DNA from: Sphingomonas elodea ATCC 31461 | GTDB lineage: Bacteria; Pseudomonadota; Alphaproteobacteria; Sphingomonadales; Sphingomonadaceae | Direction: 5' to 3' | NCBI RefSeq assembly: GCF_000226955.1 | Contig: NZ_AGFU01000006.1 | Span: 1 to 64,000 of the forward strand | Length of the DNA stretch: 64,000 nt | Shown: positions 1-7,676 of the stretch, one piece after another | Numbering within the stretch: position 1 is the stretch's first letter | How the letters are laid out: each line of letters begins with the position of its first letter | Notes under the pieces: generated by a model | Told to the model about the DNA's origin: nothing | What the model saw: only the letters and a program-made list of their open reading frames with translations | The model's database searches: none | Position numbers and translations under genes: made by a program

Positions 1-642
1 CCGCCCGCCGAAGCGCGCGAGCATCGGCACCAGAATGACGACCAGAATGATAAACCAGAACAGCAGTCCGATCGGCAGCCCGCCGCCCTGCCGCTTGCGC
101 GCGGAGGATTTGGTCGCCGCGTCCTGCGCCGCCTTGGCCTTCTGCTCGGCCGCCTCGAGCGGCTGCTTCATCTGCTCGGCAACGGCCTGCGCGCCGGCGA
201 CGATGCCGCCCGCCATGTCGCCCGCCTTGAACTTCGGCACGATGACCTGGCTGATGATCTGGTTCGACAGCGCGTCGGTCATGATCGGTTCGAGGCCATA
301 GCCCACCTCGATCCGGACCTTGCGCTCATTGGGCGCGACGATCAGCAGGATGCCGTTATTCGCGTCCTTCTGGCCGATCTGCCATGCCCGGCCGAGCTGA
401 TAGCCGTAATCGGCAATGTCGTACCCCTGCAGATCGGGGATCGTCGCGACCACCAGCTGCCGGCTCGACGCCTGCTGCACCTCCGCAGAAAGCTGGGTGA
501 GCTGCGCCACCTGCTCGGGCGAGAGCAGATGCGCATCGTCCACCACCCGGCCGGTCAGCTTCGGAAAGGTCGGATCCGCCAGCGCGCCTGTCGCCCCGGT
601 CAACAGGGCGACGAGCAGCAGCAGGAGACGCAGCGTACGCAT
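1..642 (-). CDS. TPM domain membrane protein, YgcG type (3' end beyond window)
   Basis: The frame opens at an ATG at 642 and runs off the left edge, so the C-terminus is missing. It begins with a hydrophobic signal peptide (MRTLRLLLLLVALLTGATGA, then LADP). A TPM domain follows at about residues 27-150, with the family features of a LS.EQ..QL motif and a NNGILLIVAP core. A charged Ala/Lys-rich stretch and a transmembrane segment (LLFWFIILVVILVPML) come next. TPM proteins are periplasm-facing membrane proteins linked to envelope or photosystem maintenance; the exact role here is unknown. It lies 26 nt downstream of the LemA gene on the same strand, and LemA-TPM pairs are a common operon. Confidence 0.85.
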   Translation of the reverse strand, partial: MRTLRLLLLLVALLTGATGALADPTFPKLTGRVVDDAHLLSPEQVAQLTQLSAEVQQASSRQLVVATIPDLQGYDIADYGYQLGRAWQIGQKDANNGILLIVAPNERKVRIEVGYGLEPIMTDALSNQIISQVIVPKFKAGDMAGGIVAGAQAVAEQMKQPLEAAEQKAKAAQDAATKSSARKRQGGGLPIGLLFWFIILVVILVPMLARFGGR

Positions 643-668
643 GATCGACGCTCCGGAGGCGGGACGGA

Positions 669-1259
669 TCAGTTGCCGTTCCCGAAGTTCACCGTCGGTG
701 CGACATCCGCGCCGGCCTTGGCCTGGAACGGCGTCATCGGCTTGGCGCCGTAGAAGATCTTGGCGCCCACCGCGTCCGGGAAGGTGCGGATGCGGGTGTT
801 ATAGTCCTGCACCGCCTGGTTGTAATCGCGGATCGAGATGGTGATCCGATTTTCGGTGCCTTCCAGCTGGCTCATCAGCGTGGTGAAGTTGGCCTGGCTC
901 TTGAGGTCCGGATAGGCCTCGGTGGTGGCGAGCAGGCGCGAGAGCGAGCCGCCCAGCTGCTGCTGCGCCGCCTGGAACTGCTGGACCTTGGCCGGATCGG
1001 TCAGGTCGTTGGCATTGACCTGCACCGACGTCGCCTTGGCGCGCGCGTTCATCACGTCGGTCAGGATCTTGCCCTCCGACGCCGCCGAGCCCTTCACCGT
1101 CGCGACGAGATTCGGCACGAGATCGGCGCGGCGCTGATACTGCGCCTGCACGTCCGCCCATTTCGCCTTGGCATTTTCCTCGGCGGTCGGGACGCTGTTG
1201 AGTCCGCAGGCCGAGAGCGACAGGGCTGCGATCGGCGCGAGTGCGGTACGAAACTTCAT
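669..1259 (-). CDS. lemA: LemA family lipoprotein
   Basis: LemA family protein of 196 residues. The start at 1259 gives a clean lipoprotein signal ending in the lipobox LSAC-G and has a GGAGG ribosome site just upstream; the longer open frame to 1286 adds nine residues and spoils the signal. The body shows the LemA helical bundle: the QAQYQRRADLVPNL motif near the N-terminus, then YNQAVQDYNT and FPDAVGAKIFY near the C-terminus. LemA proteins are envelope-anchored and usually co-transcribed with a TPM protein, as here. The function is not established. Confidence 0.92.
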   Translation of the reverse strand: MKFRTALAPIAALSLSACGLNSVPTAEENAKAKWADVQAQYQRRADLVPNLVATVKGSAASEGKILTDVMNARAKATSVQVNANDLTDPAKVQQFQAAQQQLGGSLSRLLATTEAYPDLKSQANFTTLMSQLEGTENRITISIRDYNQAVQDYNTRIRTFPDAVGAKIFYGAKPMTPFQAKAGADVAPTVNFGNGN

Positions 1260-1404
1260 GGGGAAGCAACCTCCAAATCCCATCAACGGGGTGTCTTATA
1301 CGATGCCTACACCCGGGGACGGAAGCGAAATCGGTAGCTGCGGGGTTGGCGCCGCGGCCGGACTTGGTAATGGTTGCATGCCTTCGCAATGGGAGAGACG
1401 GCGA

Positions 1405-1863
1405 ATGTTGAAGGAATTCAGGGCGTTCATCGCGCGCGGCAACGTGCTCGATCTCGCGGTGGGCGTGATCATCGGCGCGGCGTTCGGTACGATCACCAAA
1501 TCGTTGACCGACGACATGATCATGCCGCTGGTCGGCTGGATCTTCGGCGGGATGGACTTTTCCGGCTATTTCCTGCGGCTCGGTGCGATCCCGGCCGGCT
1601 ATACCGGCTCGCCGGCAAACTATGCCGCGCTGAAGGCGGCGGGGGTGCCGTTGATCGGCTTCGGCCAGTTCATCACGGTGGTGATCAACTTCCTGATCCT
1701 GGCCTTCATCGTCTTCCTGCTGGTGCGCACCGTCAACAAGGTGATCGCCGCCGCCGAACGCGACAAGGCGAGCGGTGACGCGCCGCCGGCGGCCGATCCG
1801 GCCGACGTGGTGCTGCTGCGCGAGATTCGCGACGAACTGAAGAAACGGAACGGCGCGGCCTAG
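1405..1863 (+). CDS. mscL: Large-conductance mechanosensitive channel MscL
   Basis: MscL is a homopentameric inner-membrane channel that opens under membrane tension during hypo-osmotic shock. The 152-residue product has the N-terminal amphipathic helix (MLKEFRAFIARGNVLDLAVG), TM1 with the conserved VGVIIGAAFG pore-lining stretch, a periplasmic loop, TM2 (ITVVINFLILAFIVFLLVR) and a C-terminal cytoplasmic helix ending LLREIRDELKKR. Length is normal for the family. A longer frame upstream (from 1168) has no homology-like content, so the ATG at 1405 after GGGAGAGACG is chosen. Its stop overlaps the convergent Rrf2 gene at a CTAG palindrome (1860-1863). Confidence 0.96.
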   Translation: MLKEFRAFIARGNVLDLAVGVIIGAAFGTITKSLTDDMIMPLVGWIFGGMDFSGYFLRLGAIPAGYTGSPANYAALKAAGVPLIGFGQFITVVINFLILAFIVFLLVRTVNKVIAAAERDKASGDAPPAADPADVVLLREIRDELKKRNGAA

Positions 1864-2291
1864 GCCGCTGCCAGATCCTCGGCGACGGCATCGGCCAGGC
1901 TGGTGCCGTCCAGGATACGGGCGGTTTCGTCGCGTACCCGGGCCATGGCGCGGCGGATCGCGCAGGCAGCCTCGTCCTTGCAGTCGTTGCAGGGCCGGTA
2001 GGCGGTACGGCTGACGCAGGGAACCAGTGCCAGCGGCCCTTCGATCACGCGGATGATCTCGCCCAGCGAGATCAGGTGCGCCGGACGCGCGAGGCGATAG
2101 CCGCCCATCTTGCCGCGGGTGGAGGTAAGGAAGCTCGCCTCGCGCAGATCGGCAAGGATCAGTTCGAGGAACTTGCGCGGAACATTCGCTTCCGCGGCGA
2201 TGCGGTTCATCGGCACGGGCGCGCCGCTGATCGGCTGATCGGCAAGGAAAAGCATTGCGCGGAGCGCGTAGCGGGAACGCTGCGTCAACAT
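1860..2291 (-). CDS. Rrf2 family transcriptional regulator with a cysteine cluster
   Basis: Rrf2-type winged-helix repressor of 143 residues. The N-terminal MLTQRSRYALRAMLFLA and the wing STRGKMGGYRLARP are family hallmarks. Cysteines at residues 92, 101, 104 and 110 sit where IscR/NsrR-type members bind an iron-sulfur cluster, so redox or nitric-oxide sensing is likely (inference). It is not next to isc or suf genes, so it should not be called IscR. It is convergent with mscL and shares four bases with it. The tmRNA gene lies divergently just upstream. Confidence 0.93.
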   Translation of the reverse strand: MLTQRSRYALRAMLFLADQPISGAPVPMNRIAAEANVPRKFLELILADLREASFLTSTRGKMGGYRLARPAHLISLGEIIRVIEGPLALVPCVSRTAYRPCNDCKDEAACAIRRAMARVRDETARILDGTSLADAVAEDLAAA

Positions 2292-2384
2292 GATGCACTC
2301 TCCATGCCAACCGAATGGGGCCGTGTGAAGGCGCTTAATCCTTGCAACCTGACCTTTTCATTAAGCGCAAACCGCCTATATAGG

Positions 2385-2736
2385 GTTTCGCCGGGTTCGC
2401 CCGGCTATGGCGATAAACAATGGCGTATAATAGATGCAGCGGACCCGGGGGCAGTACCCGGCGGCTCCACCATAACCGGTGGTGTATCTGGACACCGTTT
2501 CTGACGGGGCCGAACCAGGATCGACGTGTATTGAAAAGCGCTGTCTTCGCTCGGAATGGGACCACCGCAACGGCCCATTACACAAGTGCCAACGATAACG
2601 AAGCACTCGCTATTGCGGCGTAACCTCACGGCTTAACGGCCTAAGGTTATTCTAAAATGCGCGGTTGGGCCACACCGGGCAACAGAAGTGGACTCCAGCG
2701 GCCGCCAGGGGGGCCGGGCAACAGAACCCCCTGGAC
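2385..2736 (+). ncRNA. ssrA: Two-piece (circularly permuted) tmRNA, ssrA
   Basis: Permuted alphaproteobacterial tmRNA, which rescues stalled ribosomes. The acceptor piece comes first: a T-arm (CCGGG 2445-2449, loop 2450-2456, CCCGG 2457-2461), the 3' acceptor strand CGGCTCC (2462-2468), and discriminator plus encoded CCA (2469-2472). After a short intervening segment, the 5' acceptor strand GGGGCCG (2506-2512) pairs with it over 7 bp, including the G3-U wobble needed by alanyl-tRNA synthetase. The tag frame starts at the resume codon GCC (2588) and encodes ANDNEALAIAA, ending with TAA (2621-2623). A UUCG-capped hairpin lies at 2390-2405 and two hairpins at 2670-2691 and 2705-2734. Outer ends are approximate. 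Confidence 0.95.
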
Positions 2737-2746
2737 CTTCCTTATG

Positions 2747-3898
2747 CTAGAGGGTCGCGAGCCACGGCTCTACGGCGGCGAAATGCGCCTCCCAGCTGGG
2801 CATGGCATAGCCCTGCACCCGCGCCAGTTGCTCTGCGCGCACCGCGCCTTCCTGCAGATGATGGGCGATCGCCGCGAGCCAGGTCGCGCCGTCCAGCGGG
2901 TCGCAATAGATCGGTAGGTCGCCGGCGAGTTCGCGGAAGACCGGCAGGTCGCTCGCCACCACGGGCGTGCCGACACCCAATGCTTCCACCACCGGCAGGC
3001 CATAGCCCTCCGCGAAGCTTGGCATCAGCAGCGCGCGGGCGCCGCGGAGATACCCGGCCAGATCGGAATCGCCGCAATCCTCGATCACCTCGACATGACC
3101 GGCGAGCATCGGCAGCCGGTCGAGCATCGCCAGCGCCGTTTGCGCTTCCCAGCCGCGCTGGCCGATGATGATCAGCTTGGGGCAGGCGCCGGGATTGTGC
3201 GCGATCAGCCGGCGCCACAGCTGGAGCAGCAGGACATGGTTCTTGCGCCCCTCGATCGTGCCGAGAGTGACGAAATAGGGCCGGTCGAGCGCGATGGGCG
3301 GTGCGTCGACGGGCAGCGGATGGCCGCCGAGCAGCGCCGGCAGCATCGGCGGGCAGGGCTTGCCTTGTGCCGCGGCAAAGGCGGCGAAATCGTCGAGGGT
3401 CGCCTGCGAGTTGCCGATGATTCCGGTGGCGCTCGCCAGCGCGTTCGCCATCCGGCGATGGTGACGGATGTCCTCACCGACGCGGCAGAATTCGGGGTGG
3501 GTGAGCGGAATCAGGTCGTGGATAAGATAGACCGGCCGCACCCGCGCGCGCTGCGCCCAGGTGACCAGGCCGGCTGCGTCGAGTCCGGTATGGCCGACAT
3601 TGAGGTACAGACGGTCGTGTCCCGACTGGCCGCCGCGCTGCGCCACGACGGCGCGCATCGCCAGCCGCGGGGCGCGGGTGCGGAATTTCGGGCCGCCTTC
3701 GCGGATCAGCCGGAAGATCGCATCCGACAGGGCAGGGGTGAGGATCTGACGCAAGTTGCCGCGCTGGATCACCGCCTGGGCGCGATCGGCGAACTGGTCG
3801 ACATAGGCGAGGCAAACCCGGTCGATCCCCGTCGGCAGGCGTCCGGTCCAGGTGCGCCAGATCAGCCGGCTGATGTCGATGAGGAGGTCGCGCTGCAT
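2747..3898 (-). CDS. Glycosyltransferase family 1/4 (GT-B fold)
   Basis: GT-B glycosyltransferase of 383 residues, cytoplasmic or peripheral. The N-terminus (LLIDISRLIWR, PTGIDRVCLAYV) resembles bacterial surface-polysaccharide mannosyl- or rhamnosyltransferases. The C-terminal half has the nucleotide-sugar-binding motifs FVTLGTIEGRKNH and PSFAEGYGLPVVEALGVGTP, the E(x7)E-type signature of GT4. Donor and acceptor cannot be read from the sequence. It is transcribed in the same direction as the kps genes but is separated from them by the plus-strand lipid desaturase gene, so it probably has its own promoter in 3899-4076. Involvement in capsule assembly is an inference from position. Confidence 0.88.
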   Translation of the reverse strand: MQRDLLIDISRLIWRTWTGRLPTGIDRVCLAYVDQFADRAQAVIQRGNLRQILTPALSDAIFRLIREGGPKFRTRAPRLAMRAVVAQRGGQSGHDRLYLNVGHTGLDAAGLVTWAQRARVRPVYLIHDLIPLTHPEFCRVGEDIRHHRRMANALASATGIIGNSQATLDDFAAFAAAQGKPCPPMLPALLGGHPLPVDAPPIALDRPYFVTLGTIEGRKNHVLLLQLWRRLIAHNPGACPKLIIIGQRGWEAQTALAMLDRLPMLAGHVEVIEDCGDSDLAGYLRGARALLMPSFAEGYGLPVVEALGVGTPVVASDLPVFRELAGDLPIYCDPLDGATWLAAIAHHLQEGAVRAEQLARVQGYAMPSWEAHFAAVEPWLATL

Positions 3899-4076
3899 GG
3901 GAGCCAGTCAGTCCGTCGCTGCCGATCGGGATGGGAGGTGTTCGCTGCAAGTCATGGCGCTGTCCTCCGCTTGCGCCCGCCGGCCTGGCAAATCAAGCCG
4001 TTGCTGCGTCACGGCCCAGCAGCTAGGAGGCGGACGAGACAAGCTGCCGAAAGGGCGGCATAGCCCGAGACTGGTG

Positions 4077-4781
4077 ATGGCGCGACGAATCCTGATGCTA
4101 CTGTTCCTGCTGTCGCTGGCAGCGAACCTGCTGGCGGCGCTGCTGAACCCCAGCCTGTGGGCGATCCCTGCGCTGCTCGCCGGCTGGTACGCCGCCGATC
4201 TCGCCTCGGGTCTGGTCCATATGTACATGGACTATCGCCCCACGCCGGCCGGCAAGGGGCTGGATGCGCTCTATTTTTACGCCGGCTCGCGCGAGTCGGA
4301 GCATTACAAGGCGCTGTGGCGCGAGCGCATGTCCAAGGTCGGGCCGATCGACCGGCTGGTCTATGATTTCAAGAACCACCATCCGCGGCCCCATGCGCTC
4401 GGCCGCCGGGATCTGTGGCGGCTGATCGGCAGCACGGTGATTCTGGCGGCGCTGCCCTTTTCGCTGATCCTCAATCTTTTGGCGTTCACGGGCGTGGTGC
4501 CCGGCTGGGCGGCGGCGGGCGGCGTCGCGCTGATCGTGGGCGGCGCTTTCGCCCAATATTTCCACGGCTCGCTCCACCGCGACCTTAATCCCTGGATCGT
4601 CCGTGCGATGCGCCGCTGCGGGCTGCTGATGACGCCCGCCGCGCACCAGCTTCACCACGATACGCTGCAGCGGGACTTCGCGACCAATTGCGGATGGTCC
4701 AACCCGCTGGTCAATCGCCTGTTCGCCGCCGGCCGCCGGCGGGGCTGGTTCGACGATGCGGGGCTGGAGCCGACCGCCTGA
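4077..4781 (+). CDS. CarF/PEDS1-like lipid desaturase domain protein
   Basis: Membrane protein of 234 residues matching the Kua/TMEM189/CarF lipid desaturase family, whose characterised members introduce the vinyl-ether bond of plasmalogens. Histidines that could hold a di-iron centre are in place: H48 and D52 (HMYMD), H101/H102/H106 (NHHPRPH), H163 and H167 (HGSLH), H190/H193/H194 (HQLHH), followed by GWSNPLVN. Hydrophobic stretches lie at about 5-45 and 118-162. The ATG at 4077 is chosen because upstream codons lack family character; GTG at 4074 is possible. It converges with kpsS, with one base between the stops. Substrate is unknown; a plain fatty-acid desaturase role cannot be excluded. 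Confidence 0.82.
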   Translation: MARRILMLLFLLSLAANLLAALLNPSLWAIPALLAGWYAADLASGLVHMYMDYRPTPAGKGLDALYFYAGSRESEHYKALWRERMSKVGPIDRLVYDFKNHHPRPHALGRRDLWRLIGSTVILAALPFSLILNLLAFTGVVPGWAAAGGVALIVGGAFAQYFHGSLHRDLNPWIVRAMRRCGLLMTPAAHQLHHDTLQRDFATNCGWSNPLVNRLFAAGRRRGWFDDAGLEPTA

Positions 4782-4782
4782 A

Positions 4783-6036
4783 CTAGACGAACAGCGCGGC
4801 TTCGCTGATCCGGGCGATGTCCTCAGCGCCGTCGCCGAGCAGCCGCTCGATGCTGTTCTCGATCAGTGTCTCGGTGGCCGACTGGCTGGCGAGGCCGCCG
4901 CGGATCAGGCAATGCTCGTGCAACACGCGCCGGAAGGCATCGTACAATTCCATATCCGGTGCCTGGGGCGCGTCCCAGAAGCGATCGAGATGGCCCTGAT
5001 GGGTGATTCCCGGCACGTCATAGATCGCCTCGCCGAGCACGATGACCGGCTTGCCGGCGGTGAGTGCCAGTGTGCCCGACGTGCTGTTGACGCACACCAT
5101 GCCCTGCGCGTCCCGCGCCAGCCGGCTGAGGTCACCGCCTTCGATATGGTGGACCCGGTCGGCGATGCCGAGCGCCTTTGCCCGCTTTCGCACGAACCTG
5201 CGCCAGTTGTGGAAGCCGCAGTCGAGCGGGTGCTCCTTCACCAGCAGGTGGGCATCGGCAGGAGCGCACTGCGCGAAGCTGTCCAGCACATAGTCGGCGG
5301 CGGTCATCATCGTACCGAACGGCGAATGTTCGCGGATCTGATAATCGCCGGTCAGCTGCAGCGGGAACAGGAAGAACGGCTTGCCGGCAAGGGCGGCGAG
5401 CGTCGCCTGCGCCTGTGCCGCGCGGCGGCGGCTGAGCGCGAACTTGCGGATCCAGCCCAGCCCCTCGACGATGATCACGCCCTTGCGGTGCGACCGATAG
5501 AAGGGGAACCGGAAGCGGCCTACCACGACGCGGTGGTAGTACCAGTAGGAGTCGCGCGCGCGGCGGCCGAAGCTGGCGGTGATCGGCGGCAGATCGGGTA
5601 CCGGCGGCAGCGCGCGGGCGCGAGCCCGCAGCACGTCGGGATTGCGCTCCAGCGTCGAATGGCCGTTCACGCCGTCCGGCTCCAGCGTCATCCAGTCGGG
5701 GCGGATATAGCCTTCTTCATAGACATGAATGGCCACGCCGCGGAGCTTGGCCAGCCGGTGGGCGGCGAGGTGCATCGGCCGGCAATCGCCGTAGAGCACC
5801 AGATCGGTGATCGCATGTTCCCGGATGAATCGATCGACGAACATCGGCCAGTTCGACATGCGTCCGCGAAAATCGACGGCACCTTCCGGCCAGTCGTAGC
5901 GATCGCCGCCATTCAGGTTGATTCGGTGAACGGCACAACCGCGGGCAGCGAGTTCGCGACTCAGCTGCCAGAAAAAAGGACCCGGGGGGCCCTGCAGGAA
6001 CAGAAAAGAACGCCGTAGCGGTCGCACATGTTTCAT
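4783..6036 (-). CDS. kpsS: Capsule Kdo transferase KpsS
   Basis: KpsS adds the first beta-Kdo to lyso-phosphatidylglycerol, starting the poly-Kdo linker that anchors group 2-type capsules; it acts at the cytoplasmic face of the inner membrane. The 417-residue protein opens with the characteristic FLFLQGPPGPFFWQLSREL. It then has NLNGGDRYDWP, YGDCRPMH and VYEEGYIRPDW, and a C-terminal LVKEHPLDCGFHNW and VCVNSTSGTLAL typical of Kdo transferases of the GT99/KpsS group. Its ATG overlaps the kpsC stop by four bases (ATGA), so the two are translationally coupled. It is the last gene of the kdsD-kdsB-kpsC-kpsS run. Confidence 0.93.
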   Translation of the reverse strand: MKHVRPLRRSFLFLQGPPGPFFWQLSRELAARGCAVHRINLNGGDRYDWPEGAVDFRGRMSNWPMFVDRFIREHAITDLVLYGDCRPMHLAAHRLAKLRGVAIHVYEEGYIRPDWMTLEPDGVNGHSTLERNPDVLRARARALPPVPDLPPITASFGRRARDSYWYYHRVVVGRFRFPFYRSHRKGVIIVEGLGWIRKFALSRRRAAQAQATLAALAGKPFFLFPLQLTGDYQIREHSPFGTMMTAADYVLDSFAQCAPADAHLLVKEHPLDCGFHNWRRFVRKRAKALGIADRVHHIEGGDLSRLARDAQGMVCVNSTSGTLALTAGKPVIVLGEAIYDVPGITHQGHLDRFWDAPQAPDMELYDAFRRVLHEHCLIRGGLASQSATETLIENSIERLLGDGAEDIARISEAALFV

Positions 6037-7676
6037 CGGCCGATCCCCAAGCGGGCTAGACTGCGTCTAACCTTGCCTTGCGCGATACGCAATCGTTCGA
6101 GCATGCTCGGCGTCATCGCCTCATCGGCAATCATTCGTTCCACAAGCAGTTCGACTTCACAAGGGATCCGGGTGACCGGGTCCAGGTAGCGCGGATAGAC
6201 GATGAGCACTGCGGCGACGAGTTCGGCAAGGCTGCGCCGTGCGGTGCGCCGTGCCGGAACCGGGCCCAGATCGTGGGTAAGGCCCCAGCCGGCATAAAAG
6301 GGGACGCCGTGGGTGACCACCTGCTTGCCCCGCAGCAGCGCCTCGAACCCGGCCAGCGAGGTCAGCACATGGATCGCATCGACCATGTCGAGCAGCGCGG
6401 AAATCGGCGTCTCGCGTTCGATATGGTCGGCATGGCGGCGTGCCACCGAATCGTCGATCGCGCCCTTGCGGTGGCCGGCCTCGACATCGGGGTGCGGCTT
6501 GTAGATCAGATAGGCGTCGGGTTCCGCCGCACGCGCGGCCATGAGCAGGTCGAGATTGGTCCTGCCAAAGCCGCCGCACTGGACCGAGCGATCATCCTCG
6601 ACCTGGCCGGTGACGAGCACGTGGCGCCGCGCACCCGCCGGGCGCGCGATAGCGGCGGCGCCCCGGCCATATTTGCTGAGCCCGGCGGTGACGATCCGAG
6701 AGACAAGGGCATCGGCGCGGGCGCACAGCTCGGGGCCGAGGTCGCCATGCTCGAGCAGATGCTCGAGATCGCTCGGCTGCTGCGGATCGAAGTGCACGCC
6801 GCGCCGGTCGACCGTGATCGACAGCGGGGGCACGCAGTTCGCACCGAGACCGGTCGATCGGACGAAGCCGTCCTCGATCTCGCCGATCGCGCTGCCGTCG
6901 CGTTCGATCGCCTGCAGGATGGCGGGCGGCACCCGCGAGCGCCACAGCAAGGTGATGCCCGCAGCCGAGCCGCTGCTTCGATAGCTCGGCCCGGCGCCGC
7001 CATGCCACAGCAGCGCTTCCACCGTCTCGCGCTTCCAGCCGGCGACGCCCAGCACGCGGGTCACGTCGCGATTGCCGTCGATCAGCCGCCGCCAGGCGCC
7101 GAACTGCTCCAGAAGCGCATCGAGCGTGGTGGGAGCGTCGGTGAACGGATCGCGATAACTTCGGCCTGCCAGCAGTTCGGCATCGACGGTGGCGGCAAGG
7201 GCGGCGGCATCGCTGCCGTCGCCCAGCCCGGCGAAGCGCCCGGTGCCGAACAGCCGGAGGCGGCAGCCGGCGATCGCCGCGACCAGGGCGATCTCATCCT
7301 CGGCATCGGCGAACAGCATCGTGCCGTGGGCGGCCAGCCACCAGGGGTCGGCATCGGGTGCCGCCAGCAGGCCCGGCAGCGCCGCGCGGGTGGCGATTCC
7401 GCGCGCTTCGGCGTCGGCGGGTGCGGCCGACAGCATCGTGCGGAGCTGGCTGCGCGTGCGGGCGGCGAACACCAGGTCGCGCGCGGCAGGCAATGCGGGC
7501 TGTGCACCCCAGAAGGTACCGCCGACCCGAAGGCGGCGCAGTTGCGCGAGGATGGCTTCGGGCGTCCCGGCGGCGCGTCCCGGTGCAGCTTCGATCACCG
7601 CCCCCGGCCGGGCGCGGGGGAAGGGGGGGATGCGGAGAAAGGCGGGATGCCCCGCACCGGAAGCGCCGCGCGTCAC
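6033..7676 (-). CDS. kpsC: Capsule poly-Kdo transferase KpsC
   Basis: KpsC extends the beta-Kdo linker of capsular glycolipids. The 547-residue frame starts at a GTG (7676-7674) overlapping the kdsB stop as GTGA; the open frame continues to 8114, but that part is antisense-like sequence inside kdsB. From about residue 200 the GT99 signatures are clear: GEIEDGFVRSTGLG, PPLSITVDRRGVHFD, VLVTGQVEDDRSVQ, YLIYKPHPDVEAGHR, HVLTSLAGFEALLRGK and PFYAGWGLTHD. The first 200 residues keep only weak similarity, ending in the linker YRDPFTDAPTTL. Enterobacterial KpsC is about 670 residues with two GT99 modules, so this copy appears to have only one complete module. Confidence 0.92.
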   Translation of the reverse strand: MTRGASGAGHPAFLRIPPFPRARPGAVIEAAPGRAAGTPEAILAQLRRLRVGGTFWGAQPALPAARDLVFAARTRSQLRTMLSAAPADAEARGIATRAALPGLLAAPDADPWWLAAHGTMLFADAEDEIALVAAIAGCRLRLFGTGRFAGLGDGSDAAALAATVDAELLAGRSYRDPFTDAPTTLDALLEQFGAWRRLIDGNRDVTRVLGVAGWKRETVEALLWHGGAGPSYRSSGSAAGITLLWRSRVPPAILQAIERDGSAIGEIEDGFVRSTGLGANCVPPLSITVDRRGVHFDPQQPSDLEHLLEHGDLGPELCARADALVSRIVTAGLSKYGRGAAAIARPAGARRHVLVTGQVEDDRSVQCGGFGRTNLDLLMAARAAEPDAYLIYKPHPDVEAGHRKGAIDDSVARRHADHIERETPISALLDMVDAIHVLTSLAGFEALLRGKQVVTHGVPFYAGWGLTHDLGPVPARRTARRSLAELVAAVLIVYPRYLDPVTRIPCEVELLVERMIADEAMTPSMLERLRIAQGKVRRSLARLGIGR

